DNA from: JBBDNC01 sp040877875 | Lineage (GTDB): Bacteria; Bacteroidota; Rhodothermia; Balneolales; Balneolaceae | Reading direction: 5' to 3' | Assembly: GCA_040877875.1 (NCBI GenBank) | Contig: JBBDNC010000110.1 | Coordinates: 1-20,109 of the forward strand | Length of the DNA stretch: 20,109 bases | Shown: positions 15,032 through 20,109 of the stretch, one piece after another | How the letters are laid out: each line of letters begins with the position of its first letter | How positions within the stretch are numbered: the stretch's first letter is position 1 | Translations under genes and position numbers: made by a program | Notes under the pieces: model-generated | The model's database searches: none | What the model was told of the DNA's origin: nothing | Seen by the model: only the letters and a program-made list of their open reading frames with translations

Positions 15032-16603
15032 TTATGGAACGCCTTGAAACGGAACTTTTATTCTGGCTTTGATCCAGTTTTTGTCAATTATCATATCCCA
15101 TTGGGCATGCTGCATTGGGAATCCCGGGTAGGCATTTAGTGCTTGTTTATACAAACTTACAGCTTCTGTTCTCTGATTCTGAAGGTCTTTAAGATGACCC
15201 CTCCATACCAAAGGTGCAAAGTAAGCTGCAAATGTACTATCTGACGCTTTTACAAAAGAGCTATAAGCCTCAGGATTGAAGTCGTTTGCAAAAAGTTTTA
15301 ATCCCAGTGTAAACCAGGATCGAGCATCATTCAAGTCTTTTTCAGAGGCTTTATTGTAAATGGAAATTATTTTTTCCGGGGTTCCGCCTTTGTAAGGAAA
15401 TGCATTGATTTCATTGACCAATTCAGAGGCTTCAGCATATTTTCGAATCATCAGCGAATCGGACTTTTGAAGTGTGAATTCGGTCGACTGGAATTTACTG
15501 GTCAGCCATGTATCGATAATGGGAAACAGATCATATTTTTTGTATTGATGAACTTCATTGTCGATCGTTTTGAATTTCGCTTTATCGAATCCCAGGGTCA
15601 GTAACCGTTCATAGGTATTTTTAGCAGATTTCCTTGGCATGGAAGTATCATTTTCACCAATCACGATTAATAGCGGGGTATTGGCATATAACAGGTTAGG
15701 GACGGGATCATAAAATGCAGATTTTCTATCAATATAAAAGGATTCCCACATAGCAAAACCAAAACCATACGGGTTTGATTTTTTGTATTCAGTTTCAAAT
15801 TCTTCTTCATCCATATTTAATAAATCATTCTGAATCTGGCATATTTGATTCAATTCGGTTTCAATCTGTTCATCATCCCAGTCCTTTAGACGTCTCAATA
15901 CATCTGTCATTTTGAAATCCTCGATGAGCGGGTCATTGCAGTTAGTGCCCACACCCATTGTAGCTGAACCTAACAATACACTTGCATGAGGCTGCTTTTT
16001 GAGGATGCCGAGAACTTTTGAGGCTACCACACTGCCTTCGCTGTATCCAACAAGAACCAGTTCCTTTTCATCTTTTAATAAACCGGTGCTTTTAAGTGCT
16101 TCAATAAAAAATTGTATGTCGAAAGCTAAATCAGAAAAAGTCGGACGAGGGATTTTTGTCGGATACACAAAACTCCGTTTTGCCATGGTTGCAATTGGAT
16201 ACCCCTTGTTTGACATGATGTCAAGAAAACGAAGGGTTAAATCATGTCTTTGTGTAATGATTTTCCCTTCGTCGGTCCAGAATGCCCCCAGATTTCCTTT
16301 TTCGTCATAGGGTGTGCTCCCATTGATGAACAGAATCATTTTCTTCTCAACATTGCCCGGATTCAATACCTGGGCGGGCAAATTCAGACCGTCGTACGTT
16401 TGAACGGTAAATGTAAACGTACTATCGGGTTTCTTCTCCGGAGCGTTCAGAGTAAGGACGGTTTGTGCTGCGAGCGTTTCCTTTTCTGGAAAGACAGCGA
16501 CATCGATCACATAGCGGTCGACCTGCTGGCCGTGAAGGGGCAGAGTGATACACGAGACGACGAGCGCGAGGAGGCTCGCAGGAAGTATCGGTCGGACAGA
16601 CAT
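15032..16603 (-). CDS. Secreted alpha/beta hydrolase with C-terminal TPR-like region
   Basis: I place the start at ATG 16601-16603 (523 residues). A longer GTG start at 16633 lacks a ribosome site and would put ten residues before the signal peptide. The signal peptide is MSVRPILPASLLALVVSCIT with cleavage near LHGQ. The hydrolase core holds the nucleophile elbow GYSEGS (Ser188), the acid in VIGENDTSMP (Asp319) and EVHQY (His352), a complete triad in normal order. The C-terminal ~100 residues have a TPR-like rhythm (ARSWFTLGLKLF..., ...AVSLYKQALNAYPGF). The first ~40 mature residues (DRYVIDVAVFPEKETLAAQT) look like the start of an M1-peptidase-type beta domain and are GC-rich, unlike the AT-rich remainder. 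The substrate is unknown; probably an esterase or peptidase-like enzyme of the periplasm. Confidence 0.78.
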   Translation of the reverse strand: MSVRPILPASLLALVVSCITLPLHGQQVDRYVIDVAVFPEKETLAAQTVLTLNAPEKKPDSTFTFTVQTYDGLNLPAQVLNPGNVEKKMILFINGSTPYDEKGNLGAFWTDEGKIITQRHDLTLRFLDIMSNKGYPIATMAKRSFVYPTKIPRPTFSDLAFDIQFFIEALKSTGLLKDEKELVLVGYSEGSVVASKVLGILKKQPHASVLLGSATMGVGTNCNDPLIEDFKMTDVLRRLKDWDDEQIETELNQICQIQNDLLNMDEEEFETEYKKSNPYGFGFAMWESFYIDRKSAFYDPVPNLLYANTPLLIVIGENDTSMPRKSAKNTYERLLTLGFDKAKFKTIDNEVHQYKKYDLFPIIDTWLTSKFQSTEFTLQKSDSLMIRKYAEASELVNEINAFPYKGGTPEKIISIYNKASEKDLNDARSWFTLGLKLFANDFNPEAYSSFVKASDSTFAAYFAPLVWRGHLKDLQNQRTEAVSLYKQALNAYPGFPMQHAQWDMIIDKNWIKARIKVPFQGVP

Positions 16604-16784
16604 AGTAGATCTCAAAAGCAATGGCAGTGTCACACCGAATAATGAGGCACGGTATAACTACTTATTAAATTGTAGAAACCTCGATAAGGAACCCCACTAC
16701 CACCAAAATCGAGACTAAGGGACTCCTTACAATTTATTGTAATCAGAAATTCTTAAATAGTCCATACAATTTGATTTGTACTTG

Positions 16785-16928
16785 CCTCTCCTGCCCGTCA
16801 AGCTTAAATACCGATTTCAGGAGATCAGTCCCTATCAGTGGCTTCGTCATACGCTTGAGAATATCATGACCACCCGGTATAACAACATCCGAGATCTGTA
16901 TCCTCAAAACTTCAAGGTCAATATGTAG
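16785..16928 (+). mobile_element. IS66-type transposase C-terminal remnant
   Basis: The frame ending at TAG 16926-16928 reads KYRFQEISPYQWLRHTLENI, then MTTRYNNIRDLYPQNFKVNM. The pattern (S/D)PYQWLRHTLENI...YN-IRDLYPQNFK is the way I know IS66-type transposases to end. No upstream catalytic region and no second IS66 gene is present, and no terminal inverted repeats were confirmed. It is an old, truncated insertion whose body has been lost. Confidence 0.55.
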
Positions 16929-17131
16929 TTACTCGGGTGCTTACTACTGATGGTGGTGTAATGGTTTCTGAAAATGAAATGAATCGATCGGCTCAATTGC
17001 GTGAAAAAGCCTAGCTGTATATCGTAACACACTATAAATCAGATCCGCAATTATACCGAATCCAAAATCCTGCCAACTCCCTTTCTTTTTCAAATGATTC
17101 GCATCTTACCTCTTCTCCATCAAATCTGCAG

Positions 17132-17168
17132 TTGTCCATTCCCCTCAAAAGTGATACTTTAGTAGTAT
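17132..17168 (+). promoter_or_regulatory. Promoter and operator of the Phd/ParE-type operon
   Basis: TTG at 17132-17134 and TACTTTAG at 17155-17162 (20 bases apart) resemble the Bacteroidota TTG-N19/20-TAnnTTTG promoter. The palindrome ATACT-TTAGT-AGTAT (17154-17168) overlaps the -7 element and ends one base before the ATG at 17170. Antitoxin binding here would block transcription, as is usual for Phd/YefM systems. Confidence 0.5.
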
Positions 17169-17169
17169 T

Positions 17170-17427
17170 ATGAAAACGGAACTTGTTACCACTCTAAAAC
17201 GTCACGCTACCAAACTCCTGGAGGAGCTCCACAAGGAGAAAGAGCCTGTCTTGATTACCGAGTATGGCAAACCGTCAGCCTATCTTGTCGATGTAGATCA
17301 CTTTGAGCAAATTCAGCAGAAGCTCAAACTTCTGGAAGGGTTGGCCCGGGGAGAAAAAGCGATCCTGGAAGACCGGGTAGTTTCTCATGATGAGGCCAAA
17401 AAACGCATGTCACGATGGCTCGGGTAA
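17170..17427 (+). CDS. Type II antitoxin, Phd/YefM family
   Basis: 85 residues. The N-terminal Phd/YefM fold is clear: TTLKRHATKLLEELHKEKEP, then VLITEYGKPSAYLVDVDHFE, the pattern of a strand, a KPSAYLVD turn and a helix. The C-terminal half (LLEGLARGEKAILEDRVVSH...) is the flexible toxin-binding tail. The toxin gene starts inside its last codons (overlap 17415-17427), so the pair is translationally coupled and co-regulated. A palindrome just upstream is a likely self-operator. Confidence 0.88.
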   Translation: MKTELVTTLKRHATKLLEELHKEKEPVLITEYGKPSAYLVDVDHFEQIQQKLKLLEGLARGEKAILEDRVVSHDEAKKRMSRWLG

Positions 17428-17717
17428 TCTGGACCGAGCCTGCACTTCAGGATTTGGATCAAATTGCCGATTATATTTCTCTTGATAATCCGGTTGCAGC
17501 CAAAAAGCTGGTTAGGGAAGCCTTCCGGCGCGTAGAGCTATTAAATCAGCATCCGAAAATGGGAAAATCTGTTCAGGAGCTTGAGGAATCCGTTTATCGT
17601 GAAACGGTCATTTCCCCCTGTCGTATTTTTTATCGTGAAGAAAACGATCTTGTGTACATCATTCATGTTATGAGAGTAGAACAGCTACTTCGAATTGAAT
17701 TGCTCAAATCACGATAG
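17415..17717 (+). CDS. Type II toxin, RelE/ParE family
   Basis: 100 residues. It begins ARVIWTEPALQDLDQIADYI, followed by NPVAAKKLVREAFRRVELL and HPKMGKSVQELEESVYRETV, then SPCRIFYREENDLVYIIHVM. This is the ParE/RelE order: leading W-T-x-x-A-x-x-D-L helix pair, P-x-x-G loop and a central Y/F-R-I-x-Y strand. Features such as the ISLDNPVAAKKL helix favour ParE (gyrase target) over RelE (ribosome), but this is a weak inference. It overlaps the antitoxin gene by 13 bases. Confidence 0.88.
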   Translation: MARVIWTEPALQDLDQIADYISLDNPVAAKKLVREAFRRVELLNQHPKMGKSVQELEESVYRETVISPCRIFYREENDLVYIIHVMRVEQLLRIELLKSR

Positions 17718-17736
17718 CCAGGAAGTAAATGACCTA

Positions 17737-17781
17737 ATGAGTTATCGATTCAATCATTGGGATATCATTTCGGCAATGCAC
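17737..17781 (+). repeat. 45-bp repeat, copy 2
   Basis: Matches 14503-14547 at about 38 of 45 positions. It lies just after the toxin gene. Read in frame both start MS(S/Y)RFNH, but copy 1 has a TGA where this copy has TGG, so it is not a maintained gene. Confidence 0.65.
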
Positions 17782-17861
17782 CAGCTAAACACCTTTTAAT
17801 CAGGAGAGTGAGAAAAGTTTGTACGTCCCGTCGTTTGATTTGTACTTGTCCTTCCCACACC

Positions 17862-18803
17862 CTAATCAATCGATTTCAAATACTTGAAAAACTCACTATC
17901 GGTCGTCAGAAAGATGGAGGTCTGTTTGTCAAATGCGGTTTCGTAGGCTTCCATGGCTTTTACGAAGTCGTAGAGCTCCCGCGTGCTGGCATCTCGGTTG
18001 TACGCCGCATTGTAGATGGAGGCCGCCTCGGCATCGCCCCGTCCGCGGATTTCACGGGCCTCACGAAAGGCTTCGGATTGAATTTCAAGCAGTTCCCGTT
18101 CTTTCTCTCCCTCAATACGGGAGGCTTCTCCCTGTCCTTCGGAGCGGAACAGGTCCGCAATCTTATTCCGCTCACTGACCATCCGGTCATAGACGGTCTG
18201 GCGAACATCCTCGACATAGTTGATCCGCTTGAAGCGGAAATCAAGAACGACAATCCCCAGGTCGGAGGCCCGTTCATTGGCCAATTCCAGGACAATGTCC
18301 TGGATTGCAATCCGGCCTACAAAGATCGTTTCGAGGGAATCTTCGATCATCTCAAAGACCTCGGCGTCCAGATCCGGTTCGCGATTGGAGGTTCGAACCA
18401 GCTCGACCAGGTCGTGTGAGGCCACGGCGTTTCTCGTCTCCCCGTCCAGGATATCATCCAGCCGTGACTGGGCGCCACGCTCATCACGCAGCCGGCGAAA
18501 AAACTGTAGCGGATCGGTAATCTGCCAGCGGGCATAGGCATCCACAAAAATAAACTTCTTGTCTTTGGTCGGAACCTGATTCTGATCTCCGTCCCACTCT
18601 AAAAACCGCTTGTCAAACCGATTCACTTTCTGGATAAAGGGGACCTTCATTTTCAGGCCCGCCTCCGTCACAGCGCCTCCCTGCGGGGCACCGAACTGGG
18701 TGATGATCACCTGTTCGGTTTCATCAATGGTATAGAGACTGTTTGCCAGGATCACTACTGAACCGGCAAGAAAGAGTAATAGAACGACGTATTTTTTGCT
18801 CAT
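17862..18803 (-). CDS. hflC: HflC, SPFH/band 7 protein, FtsH modulator
   Basis: 313 residues from ATG 18801-18803. The N-terminal membrane anchor (VVLLLFLAGSVVILANS) is followed by the SPFH domain: QVIITQFGAPQGGAVTEAGL, KVPFIQKVNRFDKR, then DAYARWQITDPLQFF. A long charged helix continues (ERNKIADLFRSEGQGEASRI, EGEKERELLEIQ) and the tail ends FFKYLKS. With HflK it forms a large inner-membrane cage around FtsH and limits its proteolysis. Start choice: a GTG at 18812 would add three residues, but TAGGTGA, made of the HflK stop TAG (18813-18815) and the next bases, gives a Shine-Dalgarno AGGTGA 5 bases before the ATG. The two genes are therefore coupled. Confidence 0.93.
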   Translation of the reverse strand: MSKKYVVLLLFLAGSVVILANSLYTIDETEQVIITQFGAPQGGAVTEAGLKMKVPFIQKVNRFDKRFLEWDGDQNQVPTKDKKFIFVDAYARWQITDPLQFFRRLRDERGAQSRLDDILDGETRNAVASHDLVELVRTSNREPDLDAEVFEMIEDSLETIFVGRIAIQDIVLELANERASDLGIVVLDFRFKRINYVEDVRQTVYDRMVSERNKIADLFRSEGQGEASRIEGEKERELLEIQSEAFREAREIRGRGDAEAASIYNAAYNRDASTRELYDFVKAMEAYETAFDKQTSIFLTTDSEFFKYLKSID

Positions 18804-18812
18804 ATTTTTCAC

Positions 18813-19823
18813 CTAATTGTTATCAGGATTTGAATTCAATATTTCAACACCACTCATATTCATCTGTAAAAGCGGGAGGACGTTGGCACCATCCCGATCG
18901 GTAATCACTTTGTTGCCGAGTTTAGGCAACAGTTCCTGGATCGTTTCATAGTAGATCCGACGTTTGGTAATTTCCCTTGCCAACAGGTATTCGCGGTGTA
19001 AATCAACAAATGCCGCCACCTCACCAATGGCCGTGTTGGTCCGGTTGGTGGAGTATCCCTCGGCCTGTTGGATCGTTTGAAGGGCTTCACCGCGGGCTCG
19101 TGGAATCACCCGGTTATAATCCGATCTTGCCTCGTTGATGAGGGTCTCCCGCTGCTGCTGTGCTTCATTTACGGCGTTGAACGAACGCTTGACCGGATCC
19201 GGCGGGTTGATATCCTGCAACACGACCTGTTCGATGCGGACACCCGTTTCGTATTCAACATTCAGCTCCTGGAGGATTTCCTGAACCCGTGCCGCCACAG
19301 AAGCCCGGCCGATCGTCAGTACCTCATTGACCGTCCGGTTTCCGACCACCTGGCGCATGGCCGCTTCCGACATGTCCCGCAAGGTTTTATCTGGGTTTCG
19401 AACTTTAAACAGGTAATCATAGGGATTTGCAATCCGGTATTGAACCACCCACTCCACATCACCCAAATTCAAATCTCCCGTTAACATGAGGGATTCGTCT
19501 TCATACCCCGCTTTCTGGTATTGGCTCTGCACACCCGAATCCAGGGTTCGGTAGCCGAATTCCTGTTTCAACTGACGTTCTACGGGGACAATGCGGACGG
19601 TTTCCAAAAGTGAAATCTTGAAATTCAACCCGGATTCAGCCGTTCGGCTGTATTTGCCGAATCGCTGTACGATCCCGACCTCTTCCGGCCCTACCGTATA
19701 GACGGAAGTGAACAGAAATACCGCGGCAATTAGACCGAGTATAATCATCCTGATATTTCCCACCAGGGATTTGAACTGTGGAGGGATTTCAGCTCCCTCA
19801 AATAGGTTTTTCACGTCTGACAT
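18813..19823 (-). CDS. hflK: HflK, SPFH/band 7 protein, FtsH modulator
   Basis: 336 residues. A short cytoplasmic start (MSDVKNLFEGAEIPPQFKSL) leads to a membrane segment (IRMIILGLIAAVFLFTSVYT), then VGPEEVGIVQRFGKYSRTAE, the SPFH core with VEWVVQYRIANPYDYLFKVR, RQVVGNRTVNEVLTIGR, and a helical tail (QTIQQAEGYSTNRTNTAIGE...). It lacks the long Gly/Asp-rich N-terminal extension of enterobacterial HflK. It is first in the operon; its stop forms part of the hflC ribosome site. It heads the (-) strand unit; the region upstream (19824-20109) holds no recognised promoter. Confidence 0.93.
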   Translation of the reverse strand: MSDVKNLFEGAEIPPQFKSLVGNIRMIILGLIAAVFLFTSVYTVGPEEVGIVQRFGKYSRTAESGLNFKISLLETVRIVPVERQLKQEFGYRTLDSGVQSQYQKAGYEDESLMLTGDLNLGDVEWVVQYRIANPYDYLFKVRNPDKTLRDMSEAAMRQVVGNRTVNEVLTIGRASVAARVQEILQELNVEYETGVRIEQVVLQDINPPDPVKRSFNAVNEAQQQRETLINEARSDYNRVIPRARGEALQTIQQAEGYSTNRTNTAIGEVAAFVDLHREYLLAREITKRRIYYETIQELLPKLGNKVITDRDGANVLPLLQMNMSGVEILNSNPDNN

Positions 19824-20109
19824 AATGAAATGGTTTTGTATTTATTTTTTTAAATGCGTACTGAATACAGCGGAGATGAGCTTCTGATAATAATCTCTCT
19901 TTTAATTTATTGACATCATATCCTGCTCAAGGTTTACCGGGATATGTATCGGACCGGAAAAAAGGAAAGGTTCAATCAACCAATAACCTGTGTGAAGGTA
20001 CGGATTATTTCAGAGGGGGTTGCATCTAATTTGTATTCCTATCCCTCCGATACTATCCTGTTTATCGTTTTTGTGCCTTATCCGATCGAAATTCCCCGTT
20101 CACCAGGAA
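19824..20109. other. 286-bp upstream region, no gene supported
   Basis: The stretch before hflK to the window edge has only short open frames in all six readings. A TTGACA occurs at about 19909 on the + strand without a matching -10. No RNA gene or strong hairpin was seen. The next gene is probably beyond the window. Confidence 0.5.

Larger units (their letters stand above)
16634..17169. other. 536-bp intergenic region with a transposase scar
   Basis: No intact gene. It holds a perfect palindrome TTACAATTTATTGTAA (16727-16742), a 15-base repeat TTTGATTTGTACTTG (16770-16784, again at 17834-17848), the IS66-type remnant (16785-16928), and the toxin-antitoxin promoter at its right end. Base composition is AT-rich and irregular. 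Confidence 0.6.

Noticed and set aside
14945..15139. 64-residue (+) frame before the hydrolase end
   Set aside because: No ribosome site or recognisable sequence, and it overlaps the 3' end of the hydrolase on the other strand.
17757..18419. 220-residue (+) frame opposite hflC
   Set aside because: Antisense shadow of a clearly conserved SPFH gene; the protein has no recognisable motif.

Overview
The window looks like chromosomal DNA from a marine or halophilic member of the Bacteroidota/Rhodothermota/Balneolota group. The basis is a CarboxypepD_reg + DUF5686 outer-membrane-type protein, promoters of the TTG-N19/20-TAnnTTTG style, mostly weak Shine-Dalgarno sites, and a mix of medium-GC conserved genes with AT-rich accessory genes. 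This is inference from protein style; no rRNA or tRNA gene was seen.

Layout. 1-2.4 kb: an intact DUF5686 surface protein (+). 2.5-4.1 kb: a HIT hydrolase and an HNH-family protein, both (-) and 6 bp apart. 4.1-5.4 kb: an AT-rich patch with a broken RraB start, a SatD-family gene with a palindromic promoter, and the frameshifted C-terminal end of a DUF3307-type membrane protein; near-identical 31-bp repeats lie on both sides. 5.4-9.0 kb: four ordinary (-) strand genes or spacers: a GMC flavoprotein oxidoreductase, an AsmA-like membrane protein and a UvrC-N/GIY-YIG nuclease. 9.1-11.6 kb: an AT-rich accessory patch with a 59-residue basic protein, a coupled membrane protein, a COG3440-type HNH endonuclease and a truncated second copy of the first HNH-family protein. 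11.9-13.4 kb: an intact RraB-family protein and a class II Fic protein whose start is covered by repeated TCGACAT half-sites. 13.6-14.5 kb: a decayed second copy of DUF5686 with a 1363-bp internal deletion. 14.6-17.7 kb: an orphan AbrB-like antitoxin, a secreted alpha/beta hydrolase with a possibly grafted N-terminus, an IS66-type transposase tail and a Phd/ParE toxin-antitoxin pair. 17.9-19.8 kb: hflK-hflC, the SPFH regulators of FtsH, on (-). The last 286 bp carry no gene I can support.

How it fits together. The window is a stable backbone (DUF5686, HIT, GMC, GIY-YIG, HflKC) interrupted by a recombination-prone accessory zone. The best evidence is a block of about 0.93 kb present twice (3461-4395 and 10986-11923). 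It contains the HNH N-terminus, the divergent intergenic region and the start of RraB. In one copy HNH is whole and RraB is destroyed; in the other RraB is whole and HNH is truncated. Short interspersed repeats, a transposase scar, two toxin-antitoxin-type loci, a Fic protein, two nuclease families and a membrane/nuclease cluster point to a small defence and stress island. No single system is proven to be new. The most promising places are the SatD/DUF3307 cassette, the 59-aa/membrane/HNH cluster and the Fic operator array.
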